A stretch of DNA of 64,000 bases from Strigamia acuminata (lineage: Eukaryota > Arthropoda > Chilopoda > Geophilomorpha > Linotaeniidae), in NCBI GenBank assembly GCA_949358305.1, contig OX442314.1:15307060-15371059 (forward strand), given 5' to 3'. The notes below the pieces were generated by a model that searched no databases, was not told where the DNA came from, and saw only the letters and a program-made list of their open reading frames with translations. This document shows, piece by piece, positions 11,394 to 22,665 of the stretch. The position numbers were made by a program, and so were the translations under genes. Numbering within the stretch: position 1 is the stretch's first letter; each line of letters begins with the position of its first letter.

Positions 11394-12989
11394 ATGGCAG
11401 AACTTCAAAATTCAGGAGTAAACTTAGAAGCACGAACTACGCAATATTCAAAATGCTTTAAGTCCGACTATGACGAACGAATGTTTGTGTTTGTCGACGG
11501 TAACAAAGTCTACAAAACTGTATTTAGCCTAAATTTGCCCGCGTAGGTTTTATTTTGCTCAGTAACATTTCATTACGATATTTCGATATTTTACTTTTCA
11601 TTTAGAACTGCCATCAAGAAAATCCAATACATTCTTGAAGGGGAATTAGAAGTAAGTAATAAATACGATTTACAAAAATTAAGTGATTAATGATAATGCG
11701 TACGAAATCGTAGGATTTCATCGACCGCTACTTCATAAATGAGAAAAACCTTCTGAGTAAAGTGCACACGCCATCTTTCCACATCGAAATCAATATCTTT
11801 TATTATTTTTTAATTAATTTAAGAACACCGAATTTTAAATGATGATTTAATCTTAACGGAAATTTAAAGACCTGTCCTTGGTGGGTACCGCAAGAATTCC
11901 AACGTTTATCTTACAACGGACATCCATTACATTTTGTACAAACCGAATACATATTTCACGTGACTTTGTGCCCTAAAGTCAAAAGTATTCTCGGCATGTC
12001 GGAAAAATTTGATGATAGTACGCAACAGAATTACTTTTCCGATGAAGAGATTAACTTATGGGACGATACGAACAGAAGCGTAGTAGAATCATCTTACCAC
12101 ACATTATCCCAAGATGAAACGGACTGTGAAGATGCTAGTGATTGGAGCCATTTGTCTGAGACTGATGCGGAGAGTTATAAATCAGAGGTTTCGGCGCTGT
12201 TTCTAAATGATGATTTGCCCAGGCAATCGGACGATGAAGATGTATCAATAGATTCAACTGACACGCCGGACGACAGAGCCAATTTATCTCCAAGAATATT
12301 TTTAGTCACTAAGGTCGAAGAAACAAATCAGGGTGCAATTCCCAAAAGCAACAGCGATGTTTTATTGGTTCCAAGACCAATAAATGAGACGACGTCCCAA
12401 TACTTCTTTTCACCATTGGCATCGTCCACCCAAAAGGTGGAATTAGAGAGTAGCGATGTTAGTAATCTGAATTTTATTTTTTTTAATTTTTTTTTTTTAT
12501 TAACAAAGTTTTATTTATTTATTTATGTATTTTAAATTGTAGTTTATGGACAATGCTGAAAAATTGATCTCTGGAACTTCACCCGATGCCAAAGATGATT
12601 TAGACAAAGAATTAAATGTTTGTTTCAGTTCTGTTATTGGTTTAATTTTAATTTTTGTATTTCCGTGTTTAGCGGCATAGTGAGTTGTTTTCACGCAATG
12701 TGCCAAAGATTGTGGATTTTGCTCATTCACAGGATACTTTTAATTATGCAGAACCAGGTAGTGTATTGTGTACGTAATTCGGAGTGTTTGTTTTGGTTTT
12801 ATTAATTTTGTTGATTATATTTTTCAAGTTTCGTTCGTTTCAAATGCGGGGAAATCGGGTGTGACCATTGAAGATAGCAGTAATTTAGGAAATGAGAAAA
12901 TTGTTATACCCTTTTCCGATGATATTAATTTTCAAGAGAAGAAAAAGAGTTTTGGTTGGGGGTTTATTGGAAAACTATTTGGAAAGTAA
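11394..12989 (+). CDS. Unrecognised acidic protein with U12-type intron, paralog 2
   Basis: Exons 11394-11542, 11606-11651, 11714-11792, about 11868-12457, 12543-12617, 12673-12757 and 12829-12989, roughly 395 residues. The N-terminal half is homologous to paralog 1 (ERMFVFVDGNKVYKTVF, IQYILEGELEDFIDRYF, CPWWVPQEF, LSYNGHPLHF, EYIFHVTLCPK). The unique C-terminal part is acidic and Ser/Asp-rich (TDCEDASDWSHLSETDAES, SDDEDVSIDSTDTPDD). It ends with a short glycine/aromatic motif GWGFIGKLFGK at the stop. The third intron starts ATATCTTTT and contains TCTTAAC; its acceptor is uncertain (AA at 11866-11867 keeps phase with the AT donor, AG at 11868-11869 or AC at 11870-11871 do not). No GT occurs between the conserved exon end and the next exon, so a conventional intron is ruled out. 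Function unknown. Confidence 0.7.
11793..11867 (+). other. U12-type intron in paralog 2, acceptor unresolved
   Basis: Donor ATATCTTTT (one base off ATATCCTTT) at 11793-11801 and branch TCTTAAC at 11851-11857. The position is homologous to the intron of paralog 1. The right end given here assumes an AT-AA intron that preserves the reading frame. Confidence 0.6.
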
Positions 12990-13354
12990 AAATTTTTACA
13001 CAACAGGCACAAATGGGGGATAAAAATTGAATACTTGTTTTGTTCGTATAAATTATTTATTTTGGCATAAGTGTTGCCCTCTTTTCCTGTTCAAAATTTT
13101 CTTATTGGTAATCCAAAACATTTTCTGACGTCACTGAAGGTGAAACATCTTTTGAAATAAGTTTCATTGCTACGACTGATTGTCACAATGGTATTAGATG
13201 AAAAATAGCTGAAAATTGAAATAAAACAGTAAACTTTTTTTGCGATTCTGACTCCAAGTGTGATTTTTTTAATTAAAAAAATGCAATAAAATTTTATTTC
13301 ACATTTTTGAATTCATGTTACTTGCTTGCTGCCAGTCGGTTCCAGGTTTTCAAA

Positions 13355-13472
13355 ATGGTGAACCCGTGCAAGGATATCGCCTTTTCCGAGACACTCCGAT
13401 CTCGTTTAGTTGACGCACTAAACGAGAAAGACGAGAGCCAGCTATTTTCAGCAAGTGGAATATTGAGCCTAT
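13355..13472 (+). CDS. Orphan candidate first exon, possibly alternative 5' exon of PPP2R5
   Basis: An ATG-started frame, MVNPCKDIAFSETLRSRLVD and 19 more residues, ends in phase 1 at a GTAAAA donor. Codon use looks coding. No continuation was found in 13473-13868, but the phase is compatible with PPP2R5 exon 2 (15632), where it would create TAT-GTA-CCT. It may be an alternative N-terminus, the start of a small unannotated gene whose other exons I missed, or a chance frame. Confidence 0.3.
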
Positions 13473-13868
13473 GTAAAATTATTTATTTTCTTAAATAATT
13501 TCCAATTTTGACGAGGTAACGAGCTCTTACATTTTCTTTAATGCCAAACAAATCTCTAAGCGCCATTTTGGCTAAGATCTAATCAGCTAAATTACAAATT
13601 CAAAGTGAAGTAAGCCGATGCCCGAGTGAAATCTGTGTGGATATAAACGAACGTTAGGCCTAATCAGTTTGGTTTGTGATGATTTTTCTTATTTTTATCG
13701 GTGCAAGTGTCTAGTGAACAATATAAAGTGACAATTTTGCTTCAGTTTGTTGGATCAGCGGCGACCAGCAAGGCTATATGCAGCAAGAAGTAGTTTGGGC
13801 GTTGAGTAAAGGGTGCCGCCCTCACCAAGATTACTCTGGACTATCTGGAGTCTATTTCACAGTCGACT

Positions 13869-16800
13869 ATGTCTTCAACTACCTTCGTAGATAAAATAGA
13901 CCCTTTTGCCAAGAGATCCCTGAAAAAGAAACAGAAAAAATCCCAGGGCTCTTCCCGTTACAGATCTACAAACGATGTGGAGTTGCAGCCATTACCGCTG
14001 CTCAAAGGTGAGTGTCGTAAGTAAAATTCATTAACAAAAAACACACACACCTTTTTTATGTGCAGAAAAAGGGATGGAAAAATAAAGGATCGCTATTTGG
14101 AATAGAAATTTTCTCATTTTTATAGATTAGATATTTAGACACAACAATTAATAACAGATGGCTTAGCATTATATAAATAGTAAATTTAAAATAATATTTT
14201 TTTTTCCTGATTTTGACAGATTTGGAAAAATAATTTTTTTTATCTTCAGAAAATCTTTTTAAATTTATTTTCATTTAATAAATTGGAGTTTTTCAGGTTG
14301 ATATTCCGCAAGTCGTTAACAGAGCTACAATTTAACTGGACAATTTAAGTGGACAATTAATTTTTTTTTTAAAAAGCAATTATATTATTGATGCAAGAAT
14401 AAGTGTTCGAAAATTCTGGACACAACAAATTTAGAAATTAAATTTCAAAGATTTGAGAATAAAATTCAAATATTTAGTTGGTGACTCATCAGAAAGCGAA
14501 AAAAAGCCGTGGAACCCTTAAAGAAAATTATTTTTAATCTCGGCTATTTATTATTCGCACCTCTAGATCGAACTGGATGAATCCTGTCATTGGTAGCAGG
14601 TTTTACTTCCAGTGAAGGGAAGTTGGCGATTTTTGTTTACTCGCGATAAAACAACTTAGCAATTAATGTGCCTTAAAATTGGCATCAGCCCTGACCCTTT
14701 TTATTTAGAAAATTAAAGATATTCTGCCCAGTTTACAAGTGACAAGTCTTGCGAGTGGGCATCGGAAGCGAATTTAAAAAGGAAAATGAATTTAATCGAA
14801 TCTAACTCGTGCAATTTTTCACTGTCTGAGCACATAAATATTTGGACTTTTGCTCAATTGCACTGCTATGCTGCTAATCAGGTGCATACAAATGTCTAGA
14901 TTTTGGATTGAAAGGGAAAAAATTTATGATAGACAAAATTGAGAGTTAGCTTTATGATAAGAGCTGATTTCAAGATTATTATTATTATTAATGATATTTT
15001 TAAATATATATATAAATATATATATTTATATTTATATACATAATAATAATAATCTGATACATGGTTGAAAACGGTTTTGAATGAATAAAAGATGTTGAAA
15101 ACCACCGGATTTTTCCTTTAAATTGTAATTCTGTTGGCAATATTGTCGTTTAATATCGGTTATTGGACTTGAAACAACGATTGTAGCAAATAATTTCTGG
15201 ATTCCTTTAAGAGAATTAATTTTTTTTTGCAGAAAATAAAAAAAATTTCATCAGCAATAATTTAAATTTTAATAATAATTCTTAAAATTGCAAAGGGTGT
15301 ATTTATAAAAAGAAAAAACAAAAGAATGAAAAGTTACCATCATTTTGATTGAATTGATCATTAATTGCATTTCAAGTTGAAATGACGAAATCGCAAAAAA
15401 TTTAAACTGTTAAAACAATTTTAAACAGACGATTTGGAATATTTAATGTCTCCAGCCTTCTGTAATGAGCGTCATTTAACAAACTAGTTCAGTAAATTAC
15501 GCAAGGGTTATTTATAGGACCAAATCCTGATTAAACTGCTATACTTTGGACACATGAGAATTTTGGAGTTTAATAAATACGTTTAAAGTTTTAATTATTA
15601 TTTTTTTTAATTTTTTAAAATTACCTTTTAGATGTACCTGCATCTGAACAAGAGGAACTTTTTATTCGAAAGCTGCGGCAATGCTGTGTGGTGTTCGATT
15701 TTATGGACCCAGTGGCTGACTTGAAAGGCAAAGAAATCAAGAGGGCGACCTTAAATGAACTTGTCGATTATATTACTGCTGGACGAGGGGTCCTCACAGA
15801 AGCCGTATATCCTGAAATCATTCGTATGGTAATAACTCGTTTGGAACAAAAACATTTCTGTTGGCGATAACACAATTTGATTTCAATTTTAGATTGCTTG
15901 CAATTTGTTTCGGACTCTTCCACCGAGTGAAAATCCAGATTTTGACCCAGAAGAAGACGATCCTACCTTAGAGGCATCCTGGCCACATTTACAGGTAGTT
16001 TTAATACGATTAGACGAATTAGAAGCGGAGATTTAATGTTTTTCTTTACATTTCAGATTGTATATGAATATTTCTTAAGGTTTCTGGAATCACCTGACTT
16101 CCAGCCAAGTACTGGGAAGAAAGTGATTGATCAGAAATTTGTGTTGCAGGTTAGTTTAATGGGAAGAAATGGAGGGTTAATAAGTTGAAAAGTATTATTA
16201 CTTTATTTAAATTATGTAAAAGAGTTTTTTTTTTAATGCGGTGAAATGGTTTGTGGGCAGCGGCTTTGATATTCATCGGATTAAAGTTGCATTTGTATAC
16301 AATTGAGAGGAAATTGTGCGAATGCCAATGGTTTGCCAACGAGCTAAATTTTTCGATGTACCGAGTTATGTAATGGAGAGAAATGTTAGCTAAATATATT
16401 ATTCATTCATCATTCTGGTTTAAAATCGTGTTTAATATACTTTTCTTTTCTTGTCTGACTGCATATTTCAAGCATTAAGTTTTAAAGCGGTTGAATTTTT
16501 TTTGGTTCATGCTATTTAAATTAAATTTATGGTTTTCATAAAATGCTCTAACTAGACACTGGGTGCGTTTAGTTGGGAGTGTGCCAAACCTTCATTTAAA
16601 TGTTTGGGCCAAATATAGGGGCAAAGTTGATTCTACATTTATTTTTATGACGATACTATTAGATTCTTGTTGTAAACATGGTAAGTTTGGATTCGCTCGT
16701 ATGTTGTAATGCTAAATTTTTAATTTTTCTTTTTTTAATTTAGTATTTTTAATAGTAAGTAAAGAGAATTTTTTTTCAAGCTCTTTTGAAGATGGTGTGA

Positions 16801-19738
16801 AGAGTTCATTAGTTTTGTTGCTGAATCTCTCATAAATTATTCAGATAATGCTGTACAGGCAGTTTATGTCAATTTTTTTCATCAAAGAGGAGGAGTGGGG
16901 TGGGGAAGAATAAAGTAAACTAGTTTAATCTCGAATGTATACAGGTGAATAAATAAATAAGATTGGAATGAAAAATGCAGGGGGAAAAAGGAGAAAATTT
17001 ATTTTTCATCAGCACTTAATAAATGTCAGTTTGGATATTGCAATTTATTCCGAGATTTTTTTTTTTATTCTGAATAAACCAGAATTGAATTACATGTCAT
17101 TTTTTTCTTCCTTTTTTATTGCACCCTCTAATTAAGAGCAATTTAATTTCAGTCTAGTTATTGACTCCACCCTGCTTGATTTAGAAGAAATGTAACGAAT
17201 GCGAGTGTTTGTCAGAATTTGCGGTTTCTTTTTCTCAAATAATTTAATAATAATAATAATAAAATAATATATGGTATCGATTATTTGGGCGGATAAGTAG
17301 TCAAGTAACGATTGAATTTTCAGATTAATCAATTGCGGAAACGCGATTTATTATTGAAATTTAATAAATTCACGTTTTATATAAGAGATTTTTGTTATGG
17401 GGAAGGTGTGTTGATGATCGATTTTCTTTTTTTTTTTAAGTTGGGATTGATTGGTTGCTCTTTTGAGGCGGTATTAGCAAATGATGGGAGTAATAAACCA
17501 ATATAAGGCTCATCATTTTGCACTTGAAACCGGAGGGTTGGATGACGCACAACAGGAAAGCAATTTTAAAATTAGGTCTGGGAAAATTTAATTGAGCAAT
17601 CAGTAATGAATATGGGTGAACCACGGTTTTGAATCTGTTGAGTTGGTTGTCTGTTGCTGTTGGTGCTCCCTGGAGTAGAGAATATGAGCTTTTGGTAATT
17701 TATTGATATTGATTTATCGCTGTTATTTTATAAAATTGTATTTATTATTTAGTGTTGTTGTTGTTTGATAGTTTATTTTTTTTATATTTTGCGCAGTTGT
17801 TAGAACTGTTCGACAGTGAAGACCCAAGAGAACGTGATTTTCTAAAAACTGTACTACACAGGATTTATGGAAAGTTTCTTGGTCTCAGAGCTTTTATTCG
17901 AAAGCAAATTAACAACATATTTCTAAGGTATTTCTTTTTAGTACCGTATTAGAAGCGCGCGCGCTGCAAATTCGGGGCGCTTTAAATGTTTCAAATTAAT
18001 AATAATTCTAAGTTGTTGTTAAAAATTAAGTAAATTTAATAATAAATTTAGTAATAAATAAGTAGATTTAAAATGTTAATTTTGATATAATTTTGAAGAA
18101 AAAAATTTTAAAAACGTTACACTACCCGTTAAGGGTGCGCTTCTAATGCGGGGCGATTATAATCCAAGAAATACGGTAAGTTTATTGTATTGTATGTAGA
18201 AAAATATATGTTAACAGGTTTATTTATGAGACGGAACATTTCAACGGTGTTGGAGAGTTACTCGAAATTTTGGGCAGGTAAAGCGTAGCGCATTTAGAAG
18301 CAAGGCGTTTATTCATTTGGTTGTCATTTTTTTGCAGCATAATTAATGGTTTTGCATTGCCACTCAAAGCCGAACACAAGCAATTTCTTATAAAGGTCCT
18401 TATTCCCCTCCATAAAGTAAAATGCCTAAGTTTATATCATGCACAGGTAAGAAAGAATTGTTATTTATTGTTACGAGTGTTTATTTTAATTATTTTTGCA
18501 GTTGGCCTATTGTGTAGTACAGTTTTTGGAGAAAGATGCAACATTAACAGAACCTGTGAGCTGGATAATTATATTGCAGTCAATTATTAATTAATCGTTA
18601 CTTATTGTGCGTTAACTTTGTAGGTTATCAAAGGTTTACTCAAGTATTGGCCAAAAACTTGCAGCCAAAAAGAAGTAAAGTTAATTAACTGAATTAGTAG
18701 AAATGAATTGGATGTAATTGGAGTTCTGGTGCACGTGTTTTTTTAGGTTATGTTTTTAGGTGAAATTGAAGAAATTTTAGATGTGATTGAACCGTCACAA
18801 TTTGTAAAAATTCAGGAGCATCTCTTCAAACAAATTGCAAAATGTGTTTCAAGTCCACATTTTCAGGTAGAATAAAGCGCACCGGTATGTTTTTTTTTTT
18901 TAATGGGGTTTAAATGTTGTGTTTTTGTCACTGCAGGTAGCAGAGAGAGCTCTATATTTCTGGAATAATGAATATATTATGAGTTTGATAGAAGAAAATT
19001 CAAATACGATCCTTCCAATTATGTTTCCTGCTCTGTATCGCATTTCAAAGGAACATTGGAATCAGACTATCGTAGCTCTAGTCTACAATGTGTTGAAAAC
19101 GTTTATGGAAATGAATAGTAAACTTTTTGACGAGTTGACGGCATCGTACAAAGCTGAGAGACAAAAGTGAGTATTACAAGTAGTAGGCAAAAGAAAAGTG
19201 ACTAATGTGTGGAAAAGAGCCGATTAATGTTATCCTTATAATCTGCATGCAACTTGCAACTGTTAAAAAGAAATGATTATACTAAACCGTTTTTTCTTCA
19301 GAAGTACTGCCAAGCCCATGTGAGCAGAAAGGCTATGGAAAGCAGTTACTATACGAGTTTATTATATTATTTTGTAATAGGTTTTGTAATAGTTGTAGTC
19401 AGATTCAAGTGATAACGCGGCAGTGTTGTTGTTGTATTTGGCTTATTGTTTTTTTTTATGTGCATACTGGTAAATGATATTCCATGTAATTAATGGTTCC
19501 TAAATTAATCAATTTTAAAGTTAACGCAATTGGAAATATGGATTTGAAAGAAAAATAAAAGCCAGATTTCAATATTTGAATTCTTATATACTGTGGACTT
19601 TATTAAACTAGGGAGAAGAAACGTGAGAAGGAACGTGATGAACTGTGGAAGAAATTATCACAATTGGAATTGAATCATAAATCAAAGTTAGACAACAACA
19701 ACCCCAGCTCATCTTCAAACACATACCAAGTGGAGTGA
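13869..19738 (+). CDS. wdb: PP2A B56 regulatory subunit (PPP2R5E / widerborst type)
   Basis: HEAT-repeat B' subunit that recruits LxxIxE-containing substrates to the PP2A A-C core. Twelve coding exons: 13869-14007, 15632-15828, 15893-15994, 16057-16149, 17797-17927, 18218-18277, 18338-18446, 18502-18555, 18624-18674, 18747-18866, 18937-19166 and 19612-19738. They encode 470 residues, close to human epsilon (467). The N-terminus [20 protein letters not shown] is followed by the near-invariant core: [111 protein letters not shown]. It ends with a basic [14 protein letters not shown] tail. Large introns 1 (1.6 kb) and 4 (1.6 kb) show no other gene. The stop context GGAGTGAGT also looks like a donor and could allow an alternative C-terminus. 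Confidence 0.96.
17942..18178. mobile_element. MITE-like terminal inverted repeat element in PPP2R5 intron 5
   Basis: The left end TACCGTATT-AGAAGCGC (17942-17958) is the inverse of the right end, which reads GCGCTTCTAATGCGGGGCG (18138-18156) and then AATACGGTA (18170-18178). The left arm seems to have lost about 25 internal bases relative to the right. Flanking TA on both sides may be a TA target duplication, as in Tc1/mariner-type MITEs. The element starts 14 bases after the exon 5 splice junction. No transposase is present. Confidence 0.55.
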
Positions 19739-22665
19739 GTTTGAGGCTGACGGCGTGGGAAAGTAGCGGAACAATTTTGGGACAAACGCAATAGCTAATC
19801 CCACCATCGTGCATCTTTCTCTTTCACTTAAATGTGACATGAGGGAGGGAAAAGAAAAGAAAAGTGTGTTAAGTACGGATTAGAAAATGAATTCGCTCGT
19901 ATTGCGCGAACTCAAGTGTGTTCACCATTAGGAGCAATTGATGTGACATTTACGAACGGCAGCAGTCCTTAGTCCAGCCTAACCAACTTTTATTAATAAG
20001 ATCGATTTAATTAATTAATTTTCCCCTATTTTATTTCCGATTTTTTTTTGTCACTGCTCATTTCTTTTTCGTTTTTGTGTTGCTTAAATAATAGAAAACA
20101 TGGTCCATGTTTAATAGTGAATTTCGAGGTATTGTATCAACCAAAAGTAAAAGAACGGAAATTAAAAAAATTAAATATCTCATATTTGATATTTAATCTT
20201 TTTTTTTAAAAAATGATTAGGCTAGTCATGTTCTTGAATTTTTTTATTTTATTTTTTAAGTTTAATACCTCAGTTAGTGAAGTTGTTTAGTTTAGTGTAC
20301 TTGTTTTTAGTCTGTTGAGCCAGTGCAATGACATGTACAGTGATTTTCTTCTTTTTTTTAATGAAATGTCTTAAATAGACATTGAAATGATGATTGAATG
20401 ATAGTTTTAAGTAGGAATATCTAAGTTTGTAATTTGCACTTTTTGAAAAATTAATAAATAATAGATCGGACAACTACAATTAAGTATTTGAATAAGATTT
20501 GGTTAGAAATTTTTAATGAGATATGTAGTTTATTTAATTATTACACAAATAAAATAAATTCTAAAAAGTAAAATGTTGTTTTTCTCTGATCTAAACTTTG
20601 AATTAAAGCACGCAAATTATGAACTTTTAATTGATTAATTGATAATGCGATATTTTTTTTAGGGTACATATCAATCATTTTGAGAGATTTCAGTTTATTT
20701 GAAAACAATGTTTGCGTAAATTATCAGTTTTGTGTTGCGATCGAAAAATTGAATAAATTTGTGTCCTTGCTCTGCCGCTTTTTTTGTTTTTCGTTTTTTT
20801 GTTTTTCGTTTTTCTTGGCTTTTATTACCGTTATAAGATACATAACAATATTATTAAGCATTATAAATAATACTCAACAAATGAATAATTTTTTTTTAAA
20901 TTAAATTACATCTTTCTTTTGCATGCATCAAATGATTACATTCTGATAATTTTATATCTGATTTTGGTTTTACTACTAATTATTATAACTATTATTAATT
21001 GTTTTATTTGATTTGTGTACATGTAACCACTTTTTTTTAAATTTTAAAACAAAAAAAAATAATTCTCTGGTGTAGCATGACAATTTTGGCTCGTTTTGTT
21101 TAAATATAAATACAAAATAATAATTGAATTATCAGGATAGTTCGAGTAACTAGTCAAGACAAATTTGTGTTTGACATACAAGCTGCCCAAGTCTTTTTTT
21201 TTATTGGTTGATTTTTAAGAGGTCATTGAATCTTCTCAGGTAAAAATATTTAAAAAATAATAAATTTAAAAAAAAAAAATTGGATAAAGTTTAGGTGCCA
21301 TGTGAAACAATTGTCACGCTTTTATCAATTTTTCCTCTCAGCTTTTTAGTGTTTAATAAGAAAAAAGGAATTTTAAACATTTTTTATGCAGAAATGTAGT
21401 TTGAGTATTTTTCTGCCTCGAAAATGTTTTTATACGTGATTCTCCAAACATTTAAAAACTTTTGTAGAGTTCTAACTACAACTACAATGAATATCCATGC
21501 CGATTTTATTTGAAAATAATTATTTTTGACTTTTATATCAATTTGAAATTCTGAAAAAGATTTTGGACAGAAAATACTGAGTGGAATTTTGCTATGGGCA
21601 TTGTACAGTTTCAGAAACTTGTGTAAATATGCATACAATTACTAAATATTATGCCATCTAGTCTTCGTAACAGGCCAAGTGGTAACTCTGTATTATATAC
21701 TTTCCTTTCTGTTGCCTACAATTTCAGTGTTGTGCCATTTTATTTTCTTTGGTTCCAATCATTTTGAAGTGATTCTTGGACATTGATGCAATTATTTTGG
21801 TCCTATAGAATGAAAATGTTTTCCTTTAACAAGTGATTTTGATATTGATCATATTAGTTTTCTGTTGAAACAAATTTCCTTAGTTTAGTTACTTGATTTT
21901 GTTAGTGACTGTATTTTTTTTAAATGAACAAAATTTGCGTCAAAAAAAGTTTGAGCAGTGCTGGAATTATTATTTAATTTTTTCTTTTAAACATGGACAA
22001 AGTATTTTTCTGCTGCAGTGAAAAGAAAATGGTGGACGAATGCTCAATATGTTTTGATTGGACATAGAGTAGCATCTCGTTGATATCAAGAACCAAAAAA
22101 AAAAAAAAATTAAAAAAAAAAATTAAAAAAAACGCTTTTGTGAATGTTTGATTACAGTAGTAAGCAAAGAAATTAAATTAATTTAACAAAAGATTCCTAG
22201 GTATAAAACAATTACATGGTATTGATGGTATTTTGTGTCCTCACATGTCGATTGTAATGTAATGTATATAAAGACTACTTAATTCTCTGTAAACCGGCTT
22301 TTCTTTTATCATCTTTTGCAAACAGCTTTTATTTGTAGACAAAAGAAACATGCATTATAATTTCAAGTAGTAATTAATAACAAATAAAAAAAACGGTATT
22401 TGTCAAGTTTAATATAATCACAATATGTTATAGGTATATTTACAGTTCATAGAAAAATTATGGTAATAAAAATTGCTGTTTTCCCTCAAGGAATTGTTTA
22501 TAATATAAAAGGCTAAGTCTTTTATTTATAAAGGAACAATGTTGCTAACAATAATATCAAATAAATTAATTTCAAAATTTAATTATCTCTAACATCGGCA
22601 CTAAAAATTTATATTCGAGTTGAGTACTTGAGTATCGATTTTTATTTTTATTTTTATTGCTGCGC
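19739..22665. other. Intergenic/3' flanking region between PPP2R5 and NPHP1
   Basis: 2.9 kb of AT-rich sequence with homopolymer tracts and several AATAAA hexamers (for example about 20457 and 20546), probably including a long PPP2R5 3'UTR. Open frames here are short, low-complexity and without recognisable domains. I support no gene. Confidence 0.5.
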
